Positions 26,031 to 34,498 of a stretch of DNA of 64,000 nucleotides are shown piece by piece. Each line of letters begins with the position of its first letter. Within the stretch, counting starts at the first letter, position 1. The notes under the pieces are model-generated. The model made no database searches and was not told the origin of the DNA. It saw nothing but the letters and a program-made list of their open reading frames with translations. Position numbers and translations under genes: made by a program. Source of the DNA: Fodinibius sediminis (GTDB taxonomy: Bacteria > Bacteroidota > Rhodothermia > Balneolales > Balneolaceae); contig NZ_FXTH01000005.1 in assembly GCF_900182555.1 (NCBI RefSeq), positions 1 to 64,000 on the forward strand, in the 5' to 3' direction.

Positions 26031-27401
26031 ATGAAGGGAAAAAATAATCGGCCGGACAATCCCTATGTGTTAACGGAATCCGGCATAAAGGAACCTCCCG
26101 ATACTTTTTGGGAGACTATCAGACATCTGGGGCCGGGTTTCATATTATCGGCTGCCATCGTCGGATCTGGCGAGTTGATCGCCACCACCACGCTGGGGGC
26201 CAGGGCCGGCTTTGTTACGTTCTGGGTGGTCATCCTGAGCTGCCTGGTAAAAGTGACGATCCAGCTGGAATTCGGAAAGCACGCCATCAGTACCGGCGAA
26301 ACGGTGATGAGTGCTTTTAACAAGCTGCCGGGATGGACCTTCCGGGAGATCAGCTGGTCGGTCTGGGTCTGGCTTTTCATCCAGTTTTTTAAACTGCTGC
26401 AGGTTGGCGGAATCATCGGTGGAGTGGCAATTACCCTGAATATTGTTTTCCCTGCCGTTTCTGTGGTACTATGGACTGCACTGGTAACAGTAGCGGCCGC
26501 TCTGCTGGTGTATCGGGGGTACTATCGCTTTGTGGAACGGTTTTCGCTGCTTATGATCGCTTTTTTTACTGTTTTTACCTTTCTGTCGGTCTATTTTTTG
26601 CAGTTCACCGACTATGCTTTTACCTGGCAGGACATCGCCTCGGGCCTGGAGTTCAACCTGCCAGCGGCCATGGCGGGGGTGGCGATTGCAGCTTTTGGCA
26701 TAACCGGGGTGGGGGGAGATGAAATTATGTATTACAACTATTGGTGTCTTGAGAAAGGGTATGCCGCCTATACGGGACCGGCTGTAAATACGGAAGAATG
26801 GCGAGAGCGTGCCAGGGGATGGATCCGGGTCATGTACTGGGACGCCATTCTGTCTATGGTCGTCTACACGCTGGTCACGGCTGCTTTTTATGTGCTCGGG
26901 GCGGCGGTACTGCATACCCAGAACCAGGTGCCCCAGGGATACCAGATGATTGAAACGCTCTCGGGCATGTATACCCAGACCATGGGAAGCGGTGCCCGCA
27001 ATGTGTTTCTGCTGTGTGCAGGCATTGTGCTGTTTTCGACGCTCTTTTCGGCCCTGGCAAGCTGGACACGTATTTTTGCCGACGCCTTTGGTCAGCTGGG
27101 GTTCTTTGATTTTTATAATTCCGATGAACGGGAACGGACGATCTCCATTCTGGCGTGGGTGTTCCCGATCTTGTGGGCGCTGCTGTTTCTGTTTTTACAG
27201 CTGCCTGTTACCATGGTCATTGTAGGAGGGTTTTTTACTTCCATTCTGCTGCTGGTGGTAGTGTTTGCCGCTGTCCATTTCAGGTATGTGCGCCTGGACC
27301 GGCACCTTCGGCCCGGCAAATTGTACGACGTTGCGTTCTGGCTGAGTATTCTGGCAATTATCCTGGCCGGTGTTTACGGGGTGATTAAATTTTTCTGGTG
27401 A
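26031..27401 (+). CDS. Nramp-fold transporter lacking the metal-site motifs
   Basis: A 456-residue membrane protein with about 11 segments and the Nramp/LeuT-like start GPGFILSAAIVGSGELIATT. In metal-transporting Nramps, helix 1 carries DPGN and helix 6 carries MPH. Here the matching places read VGSG (about 43-46) and TGVGGDE (about 223-229), so ordinary Mn/Fe transport is doubtful. Its place between the fuconate genes and the FucP-type permease suggests that it moves an organic solute or exports a product (for example lactate), or that it has some auxiliary role. The protein is full length and not degraded. Annotation pipelines would call it a divalent metal transporter. Confidence 0.75.
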   Translation: MKGKNNRPDNPYVLTESGIKEPPDTFWETIRHLGPGFILSAAIVGSGELIATTTLGARAGFVTFWVVILSCLVKVTIQLEFGKHAISTGETVMSAFNKLPGWTFREISWSVWVWLFIQFFKLLQVGGIIGGVAITLNIVFPAVSVVLWTALVTVAAALLVYRGYYRFVERFSLLMIAFFTVFTFLSVYFLQFTDYAFTWQDIASGLEFNLPAAMAGVAIAAFGITGVGGDEIMYYNYWCLEKGYAAYTGPAVNTEEWRERARGWIRVMYWDAILSMVVYTLVTAAFYVLGAAVLHTQNQVPQGYQMIETLSGMYTQTMGSGARNVFLLCAGIVLFSTLFSALASWTRIFADAFGQLGFFDFYNSDERERTISILAWVFPILWALLFLFLQLPVTMVIVGGFFTSILLLVVVFAAVHFRYVRLDRHLRPGKLYDVAFWLSILAIILAGVYGVIKFFW

Positions 27402-27512
27402 ATCCGGTATGGGAAGGAAGTGAGGTTTTGCACCGTTTCACTTCCCGCTGGGAGAACGGGGATGTTACCGGATGGTAATCGATAACAAATACAACAGAAC
27501 TTATATCGATAT

Positions 27513-28823
27513 ATGTCTGAAAATAAATCAACACGGGGTGGAAGCGCAGAATCAGACGGTATCAGGGCGCCGCTGTTACCGTTTATACTGATTACAAGCC
27601 TCTTTTTTATGTGGGGACTGGCAAATAACCTGACGGATACCCTGCTGGCCGCTTTCAAGCGGATTATGAGTATGTCGGACTTCCAGACCTCATGGATTCA
27701 GATTGCGTTTTATGGCGCCTATTTTTGTCTTGCCCTGCCCGCCGCCGTTTTTATCAAACGCTTCACCTATAAGTCGGGGGTATTACTGGGGCTGGGAATG
27801 TATGTGGTTGGCGCCATGATGTTTTATCCCTCGAGCATAACCATGCAATACGGATTCTTCCTGGGCTCTTTGTACGTACTGGCCGGCGGACTGGCTGTCC
27901 TGGAGACGTCCTGTAACCCCTACATTATCGCGATGGGGGAGGAAGCCAGCGGGACCCGGCGGTTAAACCTGGCGCAGTCGTTTAACCCGATCGGTTCTAT
28001 TTCGGGAGTGGTCATCAGCAAGTTTTACATCCTGTCGCAGCTGAATGTGACCGGGGCTGAGGAGCGGGCAGCGATGTCGGCTTCGGAACTTCAGGCAATT
28101 CAAAAAGCCGAGCTGGATGCCGTCATGGGGCCCTATGTTGCCCTTGGATTCGTGCTTCTGACCATTTGGATCACTATTGCGGCCGTCCCTATGCCCAGGG
28201 CATCCACGGAGTCTGCGACCGTCGATTTACGGGCAACCATCAAGAGGCTGCTTAAGAAAAAGAATTACGTGGGAGGGGTTGTGGCCCAGTTCTTTTATGT
28301 GGGAGCACAAATTTGTGTCTGGTCGTTTACCATTCGATACGTTATGGAGGAGCTTGATCTGACGGAGTCGGGGGCTTCGAACTACTATATTGCAGCACTG
28401 ATTGTTTTTACCCTGTTCCGGTTTATCAATACCTACCTGATGAAATATATCCGTCCCACAAACTTATTGATGGGATCGGCTTTGCTCGGCAGTTTATGTA
28501 CCTTCGTGGTTATTGCCGGAAGCGGCTACGTAGGGGTGATTGCCCTGGTGGCCATTTCCGGCTTTATGTCGCTGATGTTTCCAACCATCTTTGGATTGGC
28601 TTCGGAAGGGCTCGGAGAAGATACCAAGATCGGCAGTTCAGGCCTGATTATGGCCATCGGCGGCGGGGCGCTGCTGCCCGCTCTGCAGGGGGTGCTCTCC
28701 GATGCAACCGGAAGTATCCATATTTCCTTCTGGATTCCGCTCCTTTGTTTCCTGGTTGTTGCATTCTATGGTTTTATAAGCAGGCAATACAGCCTGACCC
28801 CGGCGAAAGTGCAGGGAAAATGA
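27513..28823 (+). CDS. fucP: FucP-type L-fucose permease (MFS)
   Basis: A 436-residue major facilitator protein of the fucose:H+ symporter family (about 12 helices). The typical N-terminal segment FFMWGLANNLTDTLLAAFKR holds the proton-linked Asp of helix 1, followed by MSMSDFQTSWIQ. A second landmark is GSLYVLAGGLAVLETSCNPYI with FNPIGS. FucP relatives also carry glucose, galactose or N-acetylglucosamine, so the fucose assignment leans on the neighbouring fuconate and mutarotase genes. It is 61 bases upstream of the mutarotase gene and probably co-transcribed with it. Confidence 0.85.
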   Translation: MSENKSTRGGSAESDGIRAPLLPFILITSLFFMWGLANNLTDTLLAAFKRIMSMSDFQTSWIQIAFYGAYFCLALPAAVFIKRFTYKSGVLLGLGMYVVGAMMFYPSSITMQYGFFLGSLYVLAGGLAVLETSCNPYIIAMGEEASGTRRLNLAQSFNPIGSISGVVISKFYILSQLNVTGAEERAAMSASELQAIQKAELDAVMGPYVALGFVLLTIWITIAAVPMPRASTESATVDLRATIKRLLKKKNYVGGVVAQFFYVGAQICVWSFTIRYVMEELDLTESGASNYYIAALIVFTLFRFINTYLMKYIRPTNLLMGSALLGSLCTFVVIAGSGYVGVIALVAISGFMSLMFPTIFGLASEGLGEDTKIGSSGLIMAIGGGALLPALQGVLSDATGSIHISFWIPLLCFLVVAFYGFISRQYSLTPAKVQGK

Positions 28824-28883
28824 CCACAGGTCCAGCCGTCTGATACTATTGAACTTTCTTTTAACTTATAACTGATAACAATA

Positions 28884-29282
28884 ATGAGTCACCAGTTCAA
28901 GCGTTACTGCAAGACGTTAACCCTGAAAGATGATCCAGAGCTGATTGAAAAATACAAGGCAGCACATGCCCGTGAAAATTTCTGGCCGGAAATTACCCGC
29001 GGAATGAAAGAAGTGGGGATCCTGGATATGGAGCTCTACCTGTTGGGCAATCGGCTGTTCATGATCATGGATACCGTCCCCGATTTTGATCATGAGAAAG
29101 GGATGGAGGCCCTGGCTCAGAAACCACGCCAGGGTGAGTGGGAAAGCTTTGTCTCCCAATTCCAGCAGGCGGGGAAAGACAATTCAGCCGGGGACAAATG
29201 GCGGCTTATGGAACGGATCTATGAAATGGAGCAGCAGCAGGAATATGCACCGGAGGAGGGACAGCTCAAGGAATGCCCGTGA
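28884..29282 (+). CDS. L-rhamnose/L-fucose mutarotase family protein
   Basis: A 132-residue protein of the small RhaM-like mutarotase family, which flips the anomeric centre of deoxyhexoses so that the next enzyme sees the right form. Visible are YKAAHARENFWPEI (about 25-38) with the active-site His, GILDMELYLLGNRLFMIMD (about 46-64), and a WRLMERIYEME segment. The usual length is about 105-115 residues; here there is an extra acidic tail. In this locus L-fucose is the likely substrate, feeding the SDR dehydrogenase at 2423, although family annotation will say rhamnose. Confidence 0.85.
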   Translation: MSHQFKRYCKTLTLKDDPELIEKYKAAHARENFWPEITRGMKEVGILDMELYLLGNRLFMIMDTVPDFDHEKGMEALAQKPRQGEWESFVSQFQQAGKDNSAGDKWRLMERIYEMEQQQEYAPEEGQLKECP

Positions 29283-29316
29283 AATCACTCTTCTCCGGGA
29301 GGGAAGGTTCCCTGGT

Positions 29317-29345
29317 GTGGATTGCCGGCCATCCACGGTGATTTT
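29317..29345 (+). terminator. Weak candidate terminator after the mutarotase gene
   Basis: GTGGAT (29317-29322) pairs with ATCCAC (29331-29336), with TTTTT starting six bases later. The gap between stem and T-run lowers confidence. Confidence 0.3.
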
Positions 29346-29443
29346 TAAATAAATTACTGGCACATTAGCTTTGAAATCGTTTTTATAAACAGCACCCGTC
29401 CAGGGTAATATTGCGTTTGATAATCGATAAATAGAGGAACAGG

Positions 29444-30250
29444 ATGAGAATAACAGTAATTGTTGGAATGATAGGGCTGGGGATCCTCTCGTGGAGCCCG
29501 CTTTGTGCACAGGATACCCTGACCGTGATGAGTTACAATATTTATCATGGCGAACAGCCCTATAATGAGGGACAGAACAATCTGCAGGAGGTTGCTGACC
29601 TTATCAAGGAGATTCAGCCGGATTTTGTGGCGCTGCAGGAAGTGGATGAGATGACTGAACGGGTGGCCGCCCTCAACCAGGGACAGCCGTTTAGTCTGGC
29701 GGACAGCCTGGCCGCATTGACCGGGATGCATGGCTATTTTGGCAAGGCGATTGATTATGCGGGTGGGGGATACGGCGAGGGGCTGCTGTCTAAGGTTCCC
29801 CTGGAGACACAAAAGATAATGCTGCCCGTCCCGAAGGGAGGGGAAGACCGGGCCTTGTTGTTTGCGAAGGTGCAGACCTCCTCGGGGCATCACCTCATTG
29901 TGGGCGGCACCCATCTGGGGCACCAGTTTTCCGAGAACCGGCTGGCTCAGGTAGTACGGATCAATGACTATTTTTCGGATATGGATGTGCCCATCCTTCT
30001 CGGGGGTGATTTCAATTTTACACCGGAATCCGAATCATACAGAACAATGCAGGAGCAGTGGATTGATGCCGCCCTTTTGTCCGGCGTGGAGCCGGGGCCG
30101 ACCATTTCTTATGAAAATCCTCAAAAGCGGATTGACTATATATTTTTGTCCAGGGAGTTTGATTGGGAGGTGCTGGATTACCGGACGATCAAGGTGGGAT
30201 ACTCTGATCACATGCCGGTAGTAGCCACCATAGTTATGCATGCCCGATGA
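29444..30250 (+). CDS. Secreted endonuclease/exonuclease/phosphatase-family hydrolase
   Basis: A 268-residue protein with a signal peptide (ending LCAQ) and the EEP fold. Motifs are VMSYNIYHG (Asn, about 29-37), ALQEVDE (metal Glu, about 66-72), GGTHLGHQ, GGDFNFTPES (about 185) and YSDHMPV (last His, about 255). Such proteins hydrolyse phosphodiesters or phosphomonoesters: nucleic acids, sphingolipids or inositol phosphates. It sits at the right end of the sugar locus after a weak terminator and may be unrelated to glycan use. The substrate cannot be read. Confidence 0.85.
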   Translation: MRITVIVGMIGLGILSWSPLCAQDTLTVMSYNIYHGEQPYNEGQNNLQEVADLIKEIQPDFVALQEVDEMTERVAALNQGQPFSLADSLAALTGMHGYFGKAIDYAGGGYGEGLLSKVPLETQKIMLPVPKGGEDRALLFAKVQTSSGHHLIVGGTHLGHQFSENRLAQVVRINDYFSDMDVPILLGGDFNFTPESESYRTMQEQWIDAALLSGVEPGPTISYENPQKRIDYIFLSREFDWEVLDYRTIKVGYSDHMPVVATIVMHAR

Positions 30251-30308
30251 TAGGTGAGGGTCCAAGGGTTGGGCAAGGCCGGAATGAAGACGGTTGCAGG
30301 TGACAAGA

Positions 30309-31259
30309 CTATTCAGCCTGCTGTTCCTTTTCTTTTTCGCGCAGTACCCAGTTCACAAAAAGGAACTCAAGGGCAGCCGCCTCGTAGCCGTCCCACTTGG
30401 AGGTCATTTGCTGGAACTCTTCTTCCGTGGTCGTATCGGGCTCTTCTCCATAGCTGCTGATAATCCACCGGCGGTGTCCTTTTTCTTTTCCTTTGCTCTT
30501 GTGACTGGGAAAAATAGCATCGGTCCTGTTTCTAAAGAGCATAAGCTGTTGGGCAGAGGTCGGACCTATGCCGCGTACTTCGGTAATGGTGTCGTAAAAA
30601 GTCTGGGGATCACATTGTTCCAGCATGTCGAGATCCTGTTTGCCAGAGAGCAGATCTTCGGCAAAACCGATGATAAACTCCCCCTTGCGCCTGGTCGGTC
30701 CCAGCTTGCGGATACTCATCGGGTCAGCCTTCACCAGCTGATGGGGATGGGGCCAGGAGGGGATGTTTTTGCCGCCGGCCGTTAGCAGGGAGCCGTAATT
30801 TTTACGCACCTCATATACCATTTTCCTGGCGGTGGGCTTGTGTGAGAGGCGCATTTGTATGATGCGGTTGATGGCATCTTCAAACAGGTTGGCGCGTGCC
30901 ATGCGTTTAAGACCGTACAGTTCTGTGAGCCTGGGACCCAGAACGGGGTCAGAGGCCGCCTGCTCATAGAACGGGCGCAGATCAAGGTCCGTACCCAGAA
31001 TGCGGCTCAGGCTTTTGTTGGCCTGCTCGATTTCGGATTTGTCGAGCGATTCCGGGCTTTCGAAATGAAATTCCGGCTGCTCCGTATCTCCATTGAAAAA
31101 GGTAGTTACCAGTACATCACGATTTCCGACGGATATGGGGCGGGTGAACCCATCTTCGAACATCTGTTCGGGATTGTGTTCGTGGTCAAAATACTGGTCG
31201 ATGTCAAGGCATAGAAACCAGTCGTGGGGCGGGATGGATGTAAGCGTCCAGCTGCTCAT
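30309..31259 (-). CDS. HhH-GPD DNA glycosylase (AlkA-like), atypical active site
   Basis: A 316-residue base-excision-repair protein of the DNA-3-methyladenine glycosylase II type. The segment RANLFEDAINRIIQMRLS is the start of the HhH-GPD domain, and VRGIGPTSAQQLMLFR (about 222-237) is the hairpin-helix-hairpin motif. In AlkA-like enzymes the catalytic Asp follows about 20 residues later in a P-x-x-D-type context. Here that place reads IFPSHKSKGKEKG with no Asp. Catalysis may use another acid (the preceding RTDA Asp is a candidate), or activity may be altered. It is the last gene of the repair operon, 17 bases after the DNA ligase gene. Confidence 0.75.
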   Translation of the reverse strand: MSSWTLTSIPPHDWFLCLDIDQYFDHEHNPEQMFEDGFTRPISVGNRDVLVTTFFNGDTEQPEFHFESPESLDKSEIEQANKSLSRILGTDLDLRPFYEQAASDPVLGPRLTELYGLKRMARANLFEDAINRIIQMRLSHKPTARKMVYEVRKNYGSLLTAGGKNIPSWPHPHQLVKADPMSIRKLGPTRRKGEFIIGFAEDLLSGKQDLDMLEQCDPQTFYDTITEVRGIGPTSAQQLMLFRNRTDAIFPSHKSKGKEKGHRRWIISSYGEEPDTTTEEEFQQMTSKWDGYEAAALEFLFVNWVLREKEKEQQAE

Positions 31260-31276
31260 GGGATATTGATTGGTTG

Positions 31277-32995
31277 TTAGTTGCTGTTTTGGTATACAAA
31301 AGATGGCGTGCTGTGCTGTCCCAGCTGATGGCCTTCAAGATTGTCGAGATAAAGCTGTTCAACTCTTTCCAAAGAATCGGTATCGGAGGGGGCAAGTTCC
31401 CACCGGATGGTGCTAAAGCGGGGCTTGTACAACACATAATTGGCTTTCGTCCGCTTGTTTACCTGAATATCATCATATTCCAGCTCTACCACAATCTTGG
31501 GAAGGAGTCCCAGGGTTGGCCCGTATTTTTCAACAGCATATTCCTTGACCTTACGGTTGAGACGGCTTCGAACCTTTCGGGCAAGGTTGCCTCGCGCTTT
31601 TCCGATCGGGATGAACTCCTCTTCGTAGCGATCATCGGTGTCTACACGAATACCCAGGGTGAAGGCGGAATAGGTACGGCCTCGTTTCCGCCTGTCGGTA
31701 TGAGCATACATAATCACAGCCTGCAGGGATGCGGGAGGCTTTTCCATCTTAAGCCAGGAAGCGTCGCGCTGGCCGTATTTATAGGAACTGTCTTTTCTTT
31801 TCAGGATCAGCCCCTCGTTTCCGCGGGCCAGCGCCTGGTCGTAAAGTGGTTTTATTTGGTGCCTGCTGGGTATGTTAAACTGGTTGGTGATGGGAAAGGC
31901 GTACCGGGCAGCCCGGCGTTCCAGGAGCTTGCGGCGTTCGGAGAAGGGAAGATTCAGGGTCAGTTTTTGATGGTCAAAGAGGATGTCGAAAGCGATAAAC
32001 AGGACCGGGTATTTCTCTGTTATATCGGGATTGGAGCCTTTGCTCTTCAGTCGCTTTTGGATCAGGGAAAAAGGCAGCAGCTTGTTATTGCGGAAGCTGC
32101 AGAGTTCACCGTCGAGCACCGTGCCGGGGAGGCCCAGGGAAACAAAGAACTGTACGACATCCGGGAAACGCTGGGTGATGTCGCCGTGGTCTGGAGAATA
32201 CAGCCGTACCTGGCTGCTCTTGATGTGAACCTGTGTGCGAAGTCCGTTGAACTTTTCTTCAGCTACAAAGTTCGAGGAATCAAACTCCGAATGGGCTTGG
32301 AAGGGGGAGGGAAACATGAGGTCGAGGGGAGTGAAGGGCGAGAATGTGGCCTCTTCAATGCGGCCATTCTTGCAAAGGATGGCTGTCCGCCCCCAGCTGC
32401 CGGTAATCATGCGGGTATAGTGCACCCTGCCGGCGGGCAGGTCAAAGGCACAGGCCAGGGCTTCGGTCATATCCTCTGAACCGAAATGAATTGGAAGGGG
32501 ATGCGACTGCATGATCCGGATAAAATATTTAATTTCAAGCGGTGTCATAGAAGCCCAGCTTTCCCGCAGGATTTGCTGTTTCCCGCGGCGGGACGACTGC
32601 TGGTAGAGCATTTCGTAGCGCGACTGTATCTCGGGGAGTGTCAGGGAGGCGGGATTCCGCTTGCGGCGGGCATCCTCAATATTGGCCATGAGTTTTTCAA
32701 TGGCCTCAACCGCATCGCCCAGGGCCTTTTTGCAGGGTTTGAATACCTTTTCGTAGTCAATGTTGCAAAAAGCTGCCGCACAGGTCGAGTAGGTGCGGCT
32801 TCCCACAGACAGCCGGGTTCCCGAAGAGGCCGGGAAAGGGCCTTCTGTGAGAAACTGGGCTGAGAGTTCGAGGTCGCGATCGGTCTGCAGGGATCCAAGA
32901 TAGGCGGAACACAGCAGGATTTTATCACGCCGGTAAGGGGCATCGTCCATGTTTTGGACGGTCTCCGCAAGTTCAAGGAAAGGGGTTGAAGCCAT
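31277..32995 (-). CDS. ATP-dependent DNA ligase
   Basis: A 572-residue archaeal/LigB-like ATP-dependent ligase, additional to the NAD+ ligase bacteria use for replication. An N-terminal DNA-binding domain (1-220) precedes the adenylation domain with nucleophile Lys248 in EEKFNGLR. Later motifs are DGELC (about 297), FIAFDIL, EGLILKRKDS (about 396) and SWLKMEK (about 416), followed by an OB-fold domain. It lies 43 bases downstream of the ligase-associated exonuclease gene. This pair belongs to a known repair set that often also contains an Lhr-type helicase and a metallophosphoesterase; neither is present here. Confidence 0.9.
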   Translation of the reverse strand: MASTPFLELAETVQNMDDAPYRRDKILLCSAYLGSLQTDRDLELSAQFLTEGPFPASSGTRLSVGSRTYSTCAAAFCNIDYEKVFKPCKKALGDAVEAIEKLMANIEDARRKRNPASLTLPEIQSRYEMLYQQSSRRGKQQILRESWASMTPLEIKYFIRIMQSHPLPIHFGSEDMTEALACAFDLPAGRVHYTRMITGSWGRTAILCKNGRIEEATFSPFTPLDLMFPSPFQAHSEFDSSNFVAEEKFNGLRTQVHIKSSQVRLYSPDHGDITQRFPDVVQFFVSLGLPGTVLDGELCSFRNNKLLPFSLIQKRLKSKGSNPDITEKYPVLFIAFDILFDHQKLTLNLPFSERRKLLERRAARYAFPITNQFNIPSRHQIKPLYDQALARGNEGLILKRKDSSYKYGQRDASWLKMEKPPASLQAVIMYAHTDRRKRGRTYSAFTLGIRVDTDDRYEEEFIPIGKARGNLARKVRSRLNRKVKEYAVEKYGPTLGLLPKIVVELEYDDIQVNKRTKANYVLYKPRFSTIRWELAPSDTDSLERVEQLYLDNLEGHQLGQHSTPSFVYQNSN

Positions 32996-33038
32996 GGTGG
33001 ATCAGGTTGGTTGTATCAGCCTTGAAAATTACACAATT

Positions 33039-34004
33039 CTACTCCAAAAGCCGTGAATCAATATTTAGCTCGTCCAGGTAGTGCCGGACGACGTCAGCAT
33101 TGGGCGTATGGGTGATATGAACCATCTTCGGATGCAGCTCCCGGCACAGGTTGATAAGTTCAAAAAAGTCCAGATGGTCGGATAACGGGATCCGCCTGTT
33201 GATTGATCCTCGGCCCCGGCCTCTTGATCCGGCAGCCCACCCCGAGCAGTATGCAATGCGTTGGGCTCGTATATGAGGTGACAACTTATGCCTGAGGGTG
33301 CGATGGGTGGCGATGAGGATTTTTTCACTGAAGTTGGTCTGGTCGTATGGTTCATAACGGCCCAGCTCAAAGCCCGCATCTTCATAGACGCTGCAAAACT
33401 GAAAACAGTCGTCAGAAATCTGGACCGTCCGGTTGAGGGGAGCCAGCATATACATGACTTCCTGGGCTTTTCCAAGGTCATAGGCTAAAAAGACAGGCGT
33501 ATATCCCTCTTCAAGCGAAGAGGAGGCAAAGGTCCGAACATCATCGGCCAGGCTGCTGTGCGGGGCCCACCGGTAGATGGGGAGTGCAAACGTAGCTTCA
33601 GTGATAAAATGATCAATGTTTCGGCTGGGCAATTCGAATCCCTCGGATGCGGGGGAGGGGGGCGTACGGTAATCGCCGGTGTAAAGTACCGAACCGTTAT
33701 CACTTTCCACAAAAGCCATCGCCGACCCCAGGATATGTCCCGCCGGGTAGAGCGTTATCCGGGCGCGATCGGTTTCCAGGGGCGCCCCGTACGCCAGCAC
33801 GTCGGCGGTCCCTTCGAATCCCCGCTTCCGCATCAGCTTATAGGTCGGTTCGGTGCAGTAAACGTGGCTTTCCTTGCTGCGGGGCATGTGGTCGGCATGA
33901 GCGTGGGAAATAAAGGTATGCCCCTCTGGGGTGCCGCTGCAGTCAAACTCAAGGTTAAGATCCGGTAGCAAAATCCCCTGGGATCCCGCTTTTACAATGT
34001 TCAT
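33039..34004 (-). CDS. Ligase-associated DNA exonuclease (metallo-beta-lactamase fold)
   Basis: A 321-residue beta-CASP/metallo-beta-lactamase protein, by recall the family known as ligase-associated DNA exonuclease. The metal-binding His/Asp cluster is FISHAHADHM (about 32-41). Later landmarks are PAGHILGSAM (about 88), YTGDYRTPP (Asp, about 108) and a C-terminal PLSDHLDF (His, about 274) with HITHTPN. It would process DNA ends before sealing by the downstream ATP-dependent ligase. Its ATG overlaps the upstream gene's stop (TGATG), which indicates coupled translation. Confidence 0.88.
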   Translation of the reverse strand: MNIVKAGSQGILLPDLNLEFDCSGTPEGHTFISHAHADHMPRSKESHVYCTEPTYKLMRKRGFEGTADVLAYGAPLETDRARITLYPAGHILGSAMAFVESDNGSVLYTGDYRTPPSPASEGFELPSRNIDHFITEATFALPIYRWAPHSSLADDVRTFASSSLEEGYTPVFLAYDLGKAQEVMYMLAPLNRTVQISDDCFQFCSVYEDAGFELGRYEPYDQTNFSEKILIATHRTLRHKLSPHIRAQRIAYCSGWAAGSRGRGRGSINRRIPLSDHLDFFELINLCRELHPKMVHITHTPNADVVRHYLDELNIDSRLLE

Positions 34005-34498
34005 CAGCCTGTGGCTCGGTTAACAACTAAATACGCTAACAGGAATATAGCAAAGCCGACTGACATCATTATGGCACCACCCTTCCGGATCGTTTTAGCC
34101 AGTGATTCCGGGTTATGGCGGATGAGCATCCGGCTTTGTTTCCAGCGCACCAGCTGCGCTCCGGCAATATACAGCAGGATCAGGCTCCAGACGGTAAACA
34201 GCAGTTCGACCCACGAAAAAGGGAAAAAGGAGAGTGCAAGACCAGGGAGCGTAAAAAGGATCAGGTATTTGAGAATACGAATAAGAATAACGGGCGGTTT
34301 CTCCCGCTCGGCATAAACCATCAGGCGGCCGGCGATCTTGTCAGGGCGAAAGGTGAAGAAGGCCCCGCTCACCAGGAGCAGCAAGCCCAATATGCTGTAG
34401 TAGACCAGGAACCATTGGGTGGCAAAAGGCATAGGCAAACGTAATTGACTGAGCTTAGGGGCTCGTTTTTTCGGGACTTCCTTCGACAAGTTCCTCAT
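34004..34498 (-). CDS. Small integral membrane protein of unknown function
   Basis: A 164-residue protein not assigned to a named family. It has four hydrophobic segments (around residues 31-50, 72-90, 93-113 and 138-158) joined by basic loops (REKPP, RWKQSRMLIRH). The long form overlaps the end of the terC gene by 44 bases. An internal ATG at 34430-34432 (MPFATQWF) would remove the overlap and is a credible start. The stop overlaps the next gene's ATG. By position it belongs to the TerC-exonuclease-ligase-glycosylase operon; nothing in the sequence shows a catalytic site. Confidence 0.65.
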   Translation of the reverse strand: MRNLSKEVPKKRAPKLSQLRLPMPFATQWFLVYYSILGLLLLVSGAFFTFRPDKIAGRLMVYAEREKPPVILIRILKYLILFTLPGLALSFFPFSWVELLFTVWSLILLYIAGAQLVRWKQSRMLIRHNPESLAKTIRKGGAIMMSVGFAIFLLAYLVVNRATG

